Positions 25,841 through 34,816 of a stretch of 64,000 nt of DNA are shown here, piece after piece. The notes under the pieces are model-generated. The model was not told the origin of the DNA. It was given only the letters and a program-made list of their open reading frames with translations, and made no database searches. The position numbers were made by a program, and so were the translations under genes. The DNA lies in NCBI RefSeq assembly GCF_002410825.1, contig NZ_DHOS01000052.1, positions 179,840-243,839 on the forward strand, written 5' to 3'. This stretch comes from Proteiniphilum sp. UBA5384 (GTDB lineage Bacteria; Bacteroidota; Bacteroidia; Bacteroidales; Dysgonomonadaceae). Positions within the stretch are counted from its first letter, which is position 1, and each line of letters opens with the position of its first letter.

Positions 25841-28456
25841 TTATTTGCCTTTGACAATTTTCTTGATTTCGTTCAATTTGTTTAGTGCCTCGATAGGAGT
25901 CAGGTTATTTACATCAAGGTTGATAATCTCATCCCGTACCTGGCTGAGGATCGGGTCATCCAACTGAAAGAAGCTCAATTGATATCCTTCTCGTTTCTCC
26001 ACAAAATCCTGGATAGGTTTCTTGATCATCTCTTTCCGGTTAGATGATTCCATCTGAGAGAGGATAGCATCCGCCCGATTGGTGATGCTTTGGGGAATAC
26101 CGGCCATCTTCGCCACATGAATACCGAAGCTATGCTCACTTCCCCCGGGAACCAATTTACGCAAGAAAATTACTTTGTTATCGATTTCCTTTACCGCTAC
26201 ATTATAATTCCTGATACGTTTGAACGATTTCTCCATTTCGTTCAGTTCATGATAATGTGTTGCAAACAATGTTTTGGCGCGAGCTTTGGGATTTTCGTGG
26301 ATATATTCTACGATTGCCCATGCAATTGAAATACCATCGTATGTACTTGTGCCGCGTCCTAATTCATCGAAAAGGACAAGGCTGCGCCCCGATAAGTTAT
26401 TAAGGATGTTGGCTGCTTCGTTCATCTCTACCATAAACGTGGATTCGCCCAGAGAGATATTGTCAGAGGCACCCACCCTGGTGAAGATTTTATCGACCAG
26501 CCCGATTTTCGCCGAGTCGGCCGGTACGAAGCTTCCAATCTGTGCCATCAGGGTGATAAGCGCGATTTGTCGGAGGAGGGCCGATTTACCTGCCATATTG
26601 GGACCGGTGATGATGATGATTTGTTGGGTGTCACTGTCCAGATAAATATCGTTGGCAATAAACGGTTCGCCGGGAGGAAGTTGTTTTTCAATTACCGGAT
26701 GCCGCCCGTTTTTTATGTCGATCACTTCGGAATCATTGATTTCCGGTCGGATATATTTATTTTCCCGTGCTACGTTAGCGAAAGAGAGAAGGCAATCTAT
26801 CCGTGCAATGATATTGGCATTGGTCTGGATGGCAGGGATGAATTCAAGAAGATTCTCCACCAGGGAATTGTAAATGCTGGTTTCCAGTGCAATTATTTTC
26901 TCTTCCGCCCCTAATATTTTCTCTTCGTACTCCTTTAATTCGGCAGTGATATATCTTTCGGCACTGACTAATGTCTGCTTGCGTATCCAGTCTGCCGGTA
27001 CCTTGTCCTTATGGGCATTGCGTACCTCTATATAATAACCGAACACATTATTAAATGCTACTTTAAGGGAGGGGATACCGGTTCTTTCACTTTCGCGTTG
27101 CTGGATTTGCATCAGGTAATCCTTCCCTGAGTAAGCAATCTGTCGCAAGTTGTCCAATTCTTCATTCACCCCTTTCCTGATATATCCACCTTTATTTTGT
27201 AGGGCAGGAGGATCGGCTATGATCTCTTTCCCGATACGATTGCGAATGGCGAGGCATGGATCGAGTTGTTTGCCCATCTCGGCAATACTTGGATTGTCGC
27301 ATAGGAGAAAAGCGTCTCTGATTGGTTCAACAGCAGTGAGTGCGATTTTGAGTTGGGCTACTTCCCGGGGGGTGATCCTTCCTGTGGCTGCCTTGGAAAT
27401 GATTCGTTCCAGGTCGCCTATAAGGGAAAGCTGTTGTTCGAGCAACGTTTTCAATTCGGGCTCCCTGAAGAAATGTTCCACCACGTTGAGTCGTGCTTCT
27501 ATCGGTTGCGCCTCTCTCAGTGGAAAAACCGTCCATCGGCGCAACAGACGAGAACCCATTGGGGAGATGGTTTTGTCGAGTACATTGAGCAGACTTTTTC
27601 CTCCTTCGTTAAGAGGGTTAATCAGTTCCAAGTTGCGGATAGTAAATCTGTCGAGACGTACATAACGCTCTTCCTCGATCCGTAATAGTGAAGTTATATG
27701 AGCAATATGTTTATGCTGGGTGATATCCAGGTAATGGAGTATAGCTCCTGAGGCGATAATACCCCGTGTAAGCTGGTCTACGCCGAATCCTTTCAGGTTT
27801 TTTGTCTGAAAATGGGAGAGGAGCCTGTCGCGGGCACTGGTTTCAGTGAAAATCCAGTCGTCGAGTTCAAAAATAAACCATTGAGAACCGAATATCTCTT
27901 CAAATTTTTTTTTGTTGCCCCGCTCAATGAGTATTTCTTTGGGTGAGAAGTTGGAGAGAAGTTTGTCTATATCGTCACTTATCCCTTCAGCCGTAAGAAA
28001 TTCACCGGTTGAGATGTCGAGAAAGGAAATGCCGAACAAGTTGCCTTTTTCAATATACATCGCACAGAGGAAGTTGTTTTCTTTATGGTTCAGTATGTTG
28101 TCATTGATAGATACGCCGGGAGTAACTAGTTCAGTAATGCCGCGTTTTACCAGTTTCTTGGTCGTCTTGGGGTCTTCCAGTTGATCGCATATAGCTACAC
28201 GTTTGCCTGCACGGACCAGTTTCGGCAGGTAAGTATCCAGCGCATGGTGTGGAAACCCGGCGAGCTCCACAAATTGCGCCGAGCCGTTAGCTCTTCGCGT
28301 GAGTGTAATTCCCAGTATTTCAGCCGCCACGATGGCGTCATCCGAAAAGGTCTCATAAAAATCACCTACACGAAACAATAAAATAGCATCGGGATGTTTT
28401 GCCTTTATCTCGATATACTGCTTCATCATTGGTGTTTCTGCTATCTTTTTTCCCAC
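25841..28456 (-). CDS. mutS: DNA mismatch repair protein MutS
   Basis: This 871-residue ATPase recognises mispaired bases. The mismatch-reading Phe-x-Glu motif is F33 and E35 in GDFYETF. The clamp and core domains follow, then the ATPase with GPNMAGKS (residues 618-625), ST-rich LGESTFMVEM and DELGRGTSTYDG. The C-terminus is short but ends in the normal helical region. The downstream gap to tdk is small. Upstream, a 145-base gap separates it from the sirtuin gene; I see no clear promoter or other signal in it. Confidence 0.96.
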   Translation of the reverse strand: MGKKIAETPMMKQYIEIKAKHPDAILLFRVGDFYETFSDDAIVAAEILGITLTRRANGSAQFVELAGFPHHALDTYLPKLVRAGKRVAICDQLEDPKTTKKLVKRGITELVTPGVSINDNILNHKENNFLCAMYIEKGNLFGISFLDISTGEFLTAEGISDDIDKLLSNFSPKEILIERGNKKKFEEIFGSQWFIFELDDWIFTETSARDRLLSHFQTKNLKGFGVDQLTRGIIASGAILHYLDITQHKHIAHITSLLRIEEERYVRLDRFTIRNLELINPLNEGGKSLLNVLDKTISPMGSRLLRRWTVFPLREAQPIEARLNVVEHFFREPELKTLLEQQLSLIGDLERIISKAATGRITPREVAQLKIALTAVEPIRDAFLLCDNPSIAEMGKQLDPCLAIRNRIGKEIIADPPALQNKGGYIRKGVNEELDNLRQIAYSGKDYLMQIQQRESERTGIPSLKVAFNNVFGYYIEVRNAHKDKVPADWIRKQTLVSAERYITAELKEYEEKILGAEEKIIALETSIYNSLVENLLEFIPAIQTNANIIARIDCLLSFANVARENKYIRPEINDSEVIDIKNGRHPVIEKQLPPGEPFIANDIYLDSDTQQIIIITGPNMAGKSALLRQIALITLMAQIGSFVPADSAKIGLVDKIFTRVGASDNISLGESTFMVEMNEAANILNNLSGRSLVLFDELGRGTSTYDGISIAWAIVEYIHENPKARAKTLFATHYHELNEMEKSFKRIRNYNVAVKEIDNKVIFLRKLVPGGSEHSFGIHVAKMAGIPQSITNRADAILSQMESSNRKEMIKKPIQDFVEKREGYQLSFFQLDDPILSQVRDEIINLDVNNLTPIEALNKLNEIKKIVKGK

Positions 28457-28601
28457 GAATTTTTATTTACAATTACTAATGACTAATTACCAACCACAAT
28501 GATTAATTATCACTGGAGATTAAATCTTTGAATGTTGAATTTGAAATTTCAAAAGCGAAATTACAAAAAAAGCATGACTATCGAAAAATTAAATTGATTT
28601 G

Positions 28602-29288
28602 TTAGCGCAGTAGTTCTTTCAATTCTTTCACTCCTTCAGAAGCTCCTTTCCTGATATGGTGAATATTATAGCGGTTGGTATGTACGTCCTTCGGGTCGAT
28701 TAAATATACCGGCACATTTTTTCTTATGTCATTGAGTAGTCCGGCGGCCGGGTATACATTCATGGAAGTGCCGATGATAACAAATATATCTGCCTGCGCG
28801 CAGATTCTTTCGGCTTCATAAATCATAGGTACCGCTTCGCCAAACCACACGATATGGGGGCGTAATTGGAATCCCTTTTCACAGGTATCGCCCGGATGTA
28901 TATCGATATGCGCCGGGTCGATATCATACACAAGTGAATCATCCCCTGTGGAACGCACTTTCATCAGTTCGCCGTGAAGGTGGAGCACATTTGTGCTGCC
29001 GGCCTGTTCATGCAGGTTATCAATGTTTTGGGTGATAATGTGCACATCGAAATCTTTTTCCATTGCAGCCAGTCCATAATGTCCTGCGTTGGGTTTGGCA
29101 TTCATTAATTCCCTCCGGCGCATATTGTAGAAATTCAATACTAATTCAGGATTTGCTGTAAACCCTTCGGGTGTAGCCACCTGTTCCACCGGATATTGTT
29201 CCCATAATCCTCCCGAATCGCGAAAAGTAGCAATTCCGCTCTCGGCACTCATTCCTGCTCCAGTCAACACTGCCAATTTCTTTCTCAT
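28602..29288 (-). CDS. cobB: Sir2-family NAD-dependent protein deacylase (CobB-like)
   Basis: This cytoplasmic enzyme removes acyl groups from lysine using NAD. The NAD motif is GAGMSAESGI (residues 10-19), the QNID motif is at 87-90, and catalytic His105 lies in HLHGEL. The segment FYNMRRR contains Tyr54-x-x-Arg57, the pair that binds succinyl or malonyl groups in CobB/SIRT5, so it may be a desuccinylase. Unusually, the four zinc cysteines are absent: only Cys136 and Cys163 remain. The ATG at 29288 (228 residues) is used because the likely promoter lies at 29307-29337; ATG 29294 is also possible. Confidence 0.88.
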   Translation of the reverse strand: MRKKLAVLTGAGMSAESGIATFRDSGGLWEQYPVEQVATPEGFTANPELVLNFYNMRRRELMNAKPNAGHYGLAAMEKDFDVHIITQNIDNLHEQAGSTNVLHLHGELMKVRSTGDDSLVYDIDPAHIDIHPGDTCEKGFQLRPHIVWFGEAVPMIYEAERICAQADIFVIIGTSMNVYPAAGLLNDIRKNVPVYLIDPKDVHTNRYNIHHIRKGASEGVKELKELLR

Positions 29289-29306
29289 ATGCATCTCTTT
29301 TTCTTT

Positions 29307-29337
29307 CAAATATAGCTTTTTTCTACTTAAAATCAAC
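29307..29337 (-). promoter_or_regulatory. Promoter of the sirtuin gene
   Basis: On the minus strand TATATTTG (29314-29307) matches the -7 box, with GTTG (29337-29334) 19 bases upstream as a three-out-of-four -33 element. Transcription starting near 29301 excludes the longer frame that begins at 29336. Confidence 0.6.
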
Positions 29338-29357
29338 GTTATTTCATATTAAAATCG

Positions 29358-29366
29358 TATTTTTGC
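29358..29366 (+). promoter_or_regulatory. Candidate -7 box of the FKBP genes
   Basis: TATTTTTGC is a full match to the Bacteroidota -7 element, 28 bases before the ATG at 29395. No clear TTTG is found 19-21 bases upstream. Confidence 0.5.
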
Positions 29367-29394
29367 GAATTAAAATCAAAAAGAAAAAAGTTAG

Positions 29395-29979
29395 ATGGAC
29401 AAACTAAGTTACGCGTTGGGAATGAGTATGGCTTCAAATCTTATGAATTCGGGATTGGACCAGATAGATGTAGAATCGTTTGTGAAAGCCTTTACTGAGA
29501 TCATGAACAATACCGCTCCTTCGATAAGCCCCCAGGAGGCAAATCAGATTATTCAGAGTTATTTCAGCCAGATGCAGGATAAGATGCTGGAGAATAATCT
29601 GAAAAAAGGTATGGCATTTCTGGAAGAGAACCGTAAAAAAGAAGGGGTTGTTACGCTTCCCAGCGGATTACAATATGAGGTACTCCAAGAAGGGAACGGA
29701 GCCAGACCGAAAGCTACGGACAAGGTGCGATGCCACTATCATGGCACATTATTGAATGGTCAGGTCTTCGACAGTTCAGTGCAGAGGGGCCAGCCGGCCG
29801 TTTTTGGTGTGAGTCAGGTGATCAAGGGGTGGGTAGAGGCGCTTCAATTGATGTCGGTCGGCTCCAAATGGAAATTATATATACCTTCAGAGCTCGCTTA
29901 TGGTGAACAGGGAGCGGGAAATTCCATAGAGCCCAACTCTACACTTATCTTTGATGTAGAACTGCTGGGGATAGAGTAA
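29395..29979 (+). CDS. FKBP-type peptidyl-prolyl isomerase, no signal peptide
   Basis: This 194-residue isomerase lacks an export signal and should be cytoplasmic. The N-terminal helical dimerisation segment (SYALGMSMASNLMNSGLDQ) resembles that of FkpA/Mip proteins. The FKBP domain occupies about 85-194, with VRCHYHGTLLNGQVFDSS, FGVSQVIKGWVEALQLM and LAYGEQGAG. It is followed after 41 bases by a lipoprotein FKBP whose catalytic domain is closely related, so the two look like a tandem duplication with split cellular locations. Confidence 0.9.
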   Translation: MDKLSYALGMSMASNLMNSGLDQIDVESFVKAFTEIMNNTAPSISPQEANQIIQSYFSQMQDKMLENNLKKGMAFLEENRKKEGVVTLPSGLQYEVLQEGNGARPKATDKVRCHYHGTLLNGQVFDSSVQRGQPAVFGVSQVIKGWVEALQLMSVGSKWKLYIPSELAYGEQGAGNSIEPNSTLIFDVELLGIE

Positions 29980-30020
29980 TTAAGATGAGATCTAAACAAA
30001 TAAATTTAACATAGAGAAAA

Positions 30021-31034
30021 ATGAAAAAAACAATTTTAGGCACATTTTGTGTAATGACTGTTTTGTCGGTCTTGATGGCATCCTGTGGTGGGGCGTCTAC
30101 TCCAAAGACATCCCTGAAGAATTCAGTAGACAGTGTTTCTTATGCTTATGGTGTGAGTATGGCTGAACAGGGATTGGTCCAATTCCTTGAGCAGACCGGC
30201 GTGCTGCAAAGTACCTCCAATATTGAGTATGATTATCAGATGAAGATTGCTGCTGCCGATTCTACTCAGAAAGAAGTATTGCAAAAAGAGATGACTGCAA
30301 AACTCGATTCAATGAAAAAAGTAAATGGTCCACGTCTCAATGAATTTCTCAAAGGGGTAAAGGAGGCAATGAATCTGGACGAAAAGTCGCCGTATGCTTA
30401 TGGTTTGAGTATTGGTGTGCAATTTTCTCAACAGATGCTTCCTCAATTCAATTCGATGCTTTTCGGAACCGATTCAACACAAAAAATAAGTAATGATCAG
30501 GTATTAGCCGGTTTGATTTCGACGCTGAAAAATCAGCAGTTGGCTATCAGTACAACGGATGCTAATGCGTTGGTTCAGAAAAAAATTGAAGAAGCCCAAG
30601 AGGCCGAACAAGTACGTCAGGAAGAAAACCTCAAAGTGCAGTATGCTGATAGTATTGCTGCCGGAGAAGCTTATATGGCTGAGAATGCCAAGAGGGAGGG
30701 TGTTGTGACGCTTCCCAGCGGCTTACAGTACGAAATCCTGCGTGAAGGCACCGGTGCTGTTCCTGCTGATACCGATCGGGTAAAAGTGCATTATCATGGC
30801 ACACTGATTAATGGTACGGTCTTCGATAGTAGTGTAAACAGGGGTGAACCTGCTACATTTGGTGTGACTCAGGTAATTGCCGGGTGGACGGAAGCTCTTA
30901 AACTGATGCCTGTGGGCTCTAAATGGAGATTATATGTTCCCTACAATCTGGCTTATGGTGCTCAGGATCGAGGTACTATCAAACCCTTCTCAAATCTTAT
31001 CTTCGATGTAGAGTTACTGGGAATAGAAAAATAA
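30021..31034 (+). CDS. FKBP-type peptidyl-prolyl isomerase lipoprotein
   Basis: The 337-residue product has a lipoprotein signal ending MASC with Cys22, so it is attached to a membrane facing the periplasm or the outside. Two helical Mip-like segments (SYAYGVSMAEQGL and PYAYGLSIGVQFSQQM) precede a long charged helix (about 185-215) and one FKBP domain at the C-terminus (VKVHYHGTLINGTVFDSSVN, then LAYGAQDRGTIKPFSNLIFDVELLG). It probably helps fold exported proteins. It pairs with the unsecreted paralogue upstream, and a terminator follows 24 bases after its stop. Confidence 0.9.
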   Translation: MKKTILGTFCVMTVLSVLMASCGGASTPKTSLKNSVDSVSYAYGVSMAEQGLVQFLEQTGVLQSTSNIEYDYQMKIAAADSTQKEVLQKEMTAKLDSMKKVNGPRLNEFLKGVKEAMNLDEKSPYAYGLSIGVQFSQQMLPQFNSMLFGTDSTQKISNDQVLAGLISTLKNQQLAISTTDANALVQKKIEEAQEAEQVRQEENLKVQYADSIAAGEAYMAENAKREGVVTLPSGLQYEILREGTGAVPADTDRVKVHYHGTLINGTVFDSSVNRGEPATFGVTQVIAGWTEALKLMPVGSKWRLYVPYNLAYGAQDRGTIKPFSNLIFDVELLGIEK

Positions 31035-31057
31035 ATTCTTTTATTATAGTACAATTG

Positions 31058-31087
31058 AGGTGGCCATTTTTTGGTCACCTTTTTTTA
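31058..31087 (+). terminator. Terminator of the FKBP operon
   Basis: AGGTGGCCA (31058-31066) pairs with TGGTCACCT (31072-31080), with one G-T wobble and a five-base loop, then TTTTTTT. Confidence 0.8.
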
Positions 31088-31173
31088 TGTTTTCTTGGAA
31101 GATTGATTATTTTGTCTTTTTTATATTGATAAACTTGATAAATGATAAAAAATAAAGATTTTCTCTATTTTTT

Positions 31174-31206
31174 CTTGCATAATGTTTTCTGAAGGCGTAT
31201 ATTTGC
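31174..31206 (+). promoter_or_regulatory. Distal promoter candidate of susC 2
   Basis: TATATTTGC (31198-31206) is a perfect -7 match. CTTG (31174-31177), one mismatch from TTTG, lies 20 bases upstream. Confidence 0.55.
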
Positions 31207-31233
31207 ACCATTATAGATTGTAAGGTTATTCCG

Positions 31234-31255
31234 CTTATAATTGTTAAATTATAAG
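31234..31255 (+). repeat. Perfect hairpin in susC 2 leader
   Basis: CTTATAATT (31234-31242) pairs with AATTATAAG (31247-31255) around a four-base loop, about 25 bases after the likely transcription start of the distal promoter. GCGTTTTG follows, too weak for a clear terminator but possibly an attenuator or small-RNA structure. Confidence 0.45.
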
Positions 31256-31382
31256 GCGTTTTGTATTGTTGGATTTCCAGAGTAATCTTAATGAAATGTA
31301 TTTAGAATGGAGGTTTCAATTTCAGTATGACATTTTTTTTAAAAAAAAAGTGCAAAAAACTATATAATTGAAATAAATGGTT

Positions 31383-31391
31383 TATATTTGC
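31383..31391 (+). promoter_or_regulatory. Proximal -7 box candidate of susC 2
   Basis: TATATTTGC is a perfect -7 match 190 bases before the ATG. No TTTG stands 19-21 bases upstream, so it may need an activator or be inactive. Confidence 0.4.
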
Positions 31392-31580
31392 GAAACATAT
31401 GGATAGTCATAATACTGTTAATTTATGTATGATGTAGAGTTGTAAAAATCGTAAGGAAGAAAGGGCTATTTTATGTATTTATATTGATAATCAATCTTTT
31501 ATTATTAGTTAAAACCCCTTTCAGACTATCGGCATATAAGATATATTATAAATATAGTGTTTAATTTAAAAGTAGAGTTT

Positions 31581-34500
31581 ATGAAAAGAAAGCTAACTAT
31601 GTTTTTAGCCCTATTTTTTATTGGGATAGGGCTTGCTGTAGCTCAAACCCAGGTGCGTGGTACCGTGGTGGATGAAACGGGCGAACCGGTGATTGGGGCT
31701 ACCATCCAAATCAAAGGTACATCGCAGGGAACCGTTTCTGACGGGGATGGTAATTTCAACCTGTCTGCTCCTGCCAACGGCATCCTCGTAGTTTCCTATG
31801 TAGGATATCAAACACAGGAAGTGCAGGTAAAGGAAAATGTAAGGGTTGTTTTAAGAGATGATACCGAGATCCTTGATGAAATTGTTGTGACGGCAATGGG
31901 TATCAGGCGCGAACGTAAGGCATTAGGTTATGCTGCCCAGGATTTGAAATCTGACCAACTGAGTAAAGCCGGGACAACTTCTTTGGCGAATGCCATACAA
32001 GGAAAACTTACCGGTGTGGATGTGCGTCAATCCTCCGGTGCACCGGGAGCTTCTGCGCAAATTGTAATTCGCGGTGCCCGTTCTTTCGATGGTAACAACC
32101 AACCTTTATATGTGGTTGATGGTATGCCCATCAATACAAAAGCTGATTTCGATACCGAGCAATCAGTAACTGGTGCGAATTATGCGGACCGTAGTATTGA
32201 TATTAATCCGGAAGACATTGAAACGATTAACGTACTGAAAGGGCAGGCAGCCTCTGCGCTTTATGGTATCCGGGCATCCAATGGTGTAATTGTGATTACT
32301 ACCAAACGAGGATCGGGAAATATGCGTAAGCCACAGGTTACTGTCTCCACGAACTTGAGCGCCCAGAGAGTTTCTCGTAAGTTCGAACGGCAAACCGTGT
32401 ATGCACAGGGGAATGCTATTTCGGCTTATACCCCATCTGCATCCATGTCTTGGGGGCCTAAAATATCAGACTTACCTAATGATTGGCAATATGGAGGTAA
32501 TGCTGAGCCGGGGTATAGATTAAAAGATTCAAACAAACCGGATGAGGAAAGTAATAGGTTATATAATTCTGCCTATTTATATGGTAAACATGAAGGTCAT
32601 TATTATAACACTTCGCGTGCTAAAGCTGGTCTGGATGGCTGGACTACCCCTCAGACTTATGATAATGTGGGTGATTTTTTGGGTACCGGGTTCACTGAAA
32701 ATACAAATGTAAATATATCTCAAAGTATCAATGGGATTAATTATTCTTTTGGTATCAATAATTCTTATCAGGAAGGTATAATCCCATCCACAGGGATGAA
32801 CCGTTGGGGCGCACGTGGTTTGGTGGATTGGAAAATCGATCCCCAATGGACTACAGGATTCTCTATGAATTATTCTTCCAGCAAGATCACCGGAGCACCG
32901 GGAGCGAATGACGGTATTATGAATGTGATTTACTCCGCTCCGGCCGAGTATGACTTGAAAGGGATTCCTACCCATGTTCCGGGGGATATTACCGATCAGG
33001 TATTATTTCGTTCTACATCTTTTGTAAATCCATATTGGTGGGCCGAGCATAATGAATATTCACAACATACCAATCGTGCATTCGGGAATGCGTATGTAGA
33101 ATTTCAGCCCAATTTGAATTGGGACAATTTTGCGTTGAGTTTTCGCGAACAGGCCGGTTTGGATATCTGGACTTCTGACTATTCCGATGTAAGGGAGATG
33201 GGAACCACAAATTCATTAGGAGGAGGAGATATCGAAAATTACGGAAGACAGTACAATGTATTTAACAACTTGCTTACTGCCAATCTCGACGGGAAATTTG
33301 GTGAAAATGAAGAGTGGGGATTAAACGTTGTAGTTGGGAATGAAATTAATCATGAAGGAAGGCGTGTTTGGGATTATTACGGGAGTAATTTCAATTTTCC
33401 CGGTTTTAAAAATATAGGAAATGCAACTTCTTATACTTCCAGTGAATACACTCGTCAGGAACGTACTGTGGGATTCTTTGGAAGTGCTTCCTTGTCGTGG
33501 AATAATCAGTTATATCTGACTGTAACGGGGCGTAATGACTATGTATCTACCATGCCGCGAGGTAGCCGTAGCTTTTTCTATCCATCGGTATCGCTGGCAT
33601 GGGATTTTACCCAGCTACCTGCATTGCAGAACAATAGTGTGCTGAATTATGGTAAGTTGCGTACATCTTTCGCACAGGTCGGGCAGGCTGGAAATTATTA
33701 TAATAACTATTATTATACTCCAGCTTATGGTAGTGGTTTCTATGGTTATTATCCGGTTACTTATCCCCTCTCGAGTGGGGTTTCCACTTTTACACCTTTC
33801 TATAGAGTATATGATGAAAGTCTGAAACCACAAAATACGACAAACTATGAGTTGGGTACCGATCTGCATTTTTTTGATAGTCGTATCAAATTGGAGTATA
33901 CCTACAGTTATCAGGATGTAACAGATCAAATTTTTTCTGTTCCTGTGGATGGTGCTACTGGCTATCAGGAAATGTTGACGAATGCCGGTGAAATGAAAAC
34001 TCGTGCGCATGAGCTTTCTCTCAATGTGGCTATTTTGAGAGCAAGAGATTATGATTTGAATTTGGGGATCAATTTTACCAAAATTAAGAACGAAGTGGTT
34101 GAATTGGCACCGGGTGTTGAGTCCATTTTCTTGGGAGGTTTTGTAGAACCCCAGATACGCGCACAGGCCGGGCTCACTTATCCGAATATTTACGGAAATG
34201 GCTTTAAACGTGATGAAGCCGGCAATATGCTTTTGTTGAAAGGTTTACCTCAGGCAACCGGTGATAGCCAGAACTTAGGTGCAGCCTCGCCTGATTTCAT
34301 CACCGGCTTTACCTTCGGTGGTCGTTTCAAACGACTTTCTTTGTCCACTACTTGGAGTTGGCAAAAAGGTGGGAAAATGTACCATGGTACGAATATGACT
34401 ATGAATTACTTTGGTGTTACCAAAGAATCACTGCCATATCACGAAGGAACGATGGTTGCGGAAGGAATTGATGAAACGACCGGAAAGCCCAATAACGTTG

Positions 34501-34790
34501 AAGTGAGTAAACAGGCATATTATATGGCATATTATGATGTTACCGAATCCGGTATTTATGATACCAGTTTTCTCAAGTTGCGTGATTTGACGCTCACTTA
34601 TCAGTTGCCCAAAATAGGGACCTTTGATATCTCAGTACATGGTTTTGCCCGGAACATTCTTCTTTGGACCAAGTTGCCGAATTTTGATCCGGAATCTTCG
34701 CAAGGAAATAACAACATGAGCGGCTATTTCGAGCGTTTCTCTATTCCGAATACTTCCAGTTATGGTGGTGGACTTACTTTTACATTCTAA
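31581..34790 (+). CDS. SusC/RagA-family TonB-dependent outer membrane transporter
   Basis: From the ATG at 31581 the protein has 1069 residues; a GTG frame start at 31557 would only add eight residues before the signal peptide. The signal peptide ends LAVAQ and is followed by TQVRGTVVDETGEPVIGATI, the carboxypeptidase-regulatory-like domain. The plug domain contains NVLKGQAASALYG near residue 217. The barrel ends GGGLTFTF with a C-terminal Phe. The first 100 residues closely resemble those of the susC at 298, while the barrels diverge. A susD gene follows after 26 bases. Substrate unknown; no degradative enzymes are adjacent. Confidence 0.93.
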   Translation: MKRKLTMFLALFFIGIGLAVAQTQVRGTVVDETGEPVIGATIQIKGTSQGTVSDGDGNFNLSAPANGILVVSYVGYQTQEVQVKENVRVVLRDDTEILDEIVVTAMGIRRERKALGYAAQDLKSDQLSKAGTTSLANAIQGKLTGVDVRQSSGAPGASAQIVIRGARSFDGNNQPLYVVDGMPINTKADFDTEQSVTGANYADRSIDINPEDIETINVLKGQAASALYGIRASNGVIVITTKRGSGNMRKPQVTVSTNLSAQRVSRKFERQTVYAQGNAISAYTPSASMSWGPKISDLPNDWQYGGNAEPGYRLKDSNKPDEESNRLYNSAYLYGKHEGHYYNTSRAKAGLDGWTTPQTYDNVGDFLGTGFTENTNVNISQSINGINYSFGINNSYQEGIIPSTGMNRWGARGLVDWKIDPQWTTGFSMNYSSSKITGAPGANDGIMNVIYSAPAEYDLKGIPTHVPGDITDQVLFRSTSFVNPYWWAEHNEYSQHTNRAFGNAYVEFQPNLNWDNFALSFREQAGLDIWTSDYSDVREMGTTNSLGGGDIENYGRQYNVFNNLLTANLDGKFGENEEWGLNVVVGNEINHEGRRVWDYYGSNFNFPGFKNIGNATSYTSSEYTRQERTVGFFGSASLSWNNQLYLTVTGRNDYVSTMPRGSRSFFYPSVSLAWDFTQLPALQNNSVLNYGKLRTSFAQVGQAGNYYNNYYYTPAYGSGFYGYYPVTYPLSSGVSTFTPFYRVYDESLKPQNTTNYELGTDLHFFDSRIKLEYTYSYQDVTDQIFSVPVDGATGYQEMLTNAGEMKTRAHELSLNVAILRARDYDLNLGINFTKIKNEVVELAPGVESIFLGGFVEPQIRAQAGLTYPNIYGNGFKRDEAGNMLLLKGLPQATGDSQNLGAASPDFITGFTFGGRFKRLSLSTTWSWQKGGKMYHGTNMTMNYFGVTKESLPYHEGTMVAEGIDETTGKPNNVEVSKQAYYMAYYDVTESGIYDTSFLKLRDLTLTYQLPKIGTFDISVHGFARNILLWTKLPNFDPESSQGNNNMSGYFERFSIPNTSSYGGGLTFTF

Positions 34791-34816
34791 ATAATTCAAT
34801 AAAAAAGATTTTAATT

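Larger units (their letters stand above)
31088..31580 (+). other. Long non-coding leader of second susC
   Basis: About 490 bases carry no protein-coding frame worth calling. The stretch holds two full TAnnTTTGC boxes (31198-31206 and 31383-31391), a perfect 9-base hairpin between them (31234-31255), and a T8A9 tract at 31333-31349. If the upstream box is used, the mRNA has a leader of about 370 bases. Confidence 0.55.
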
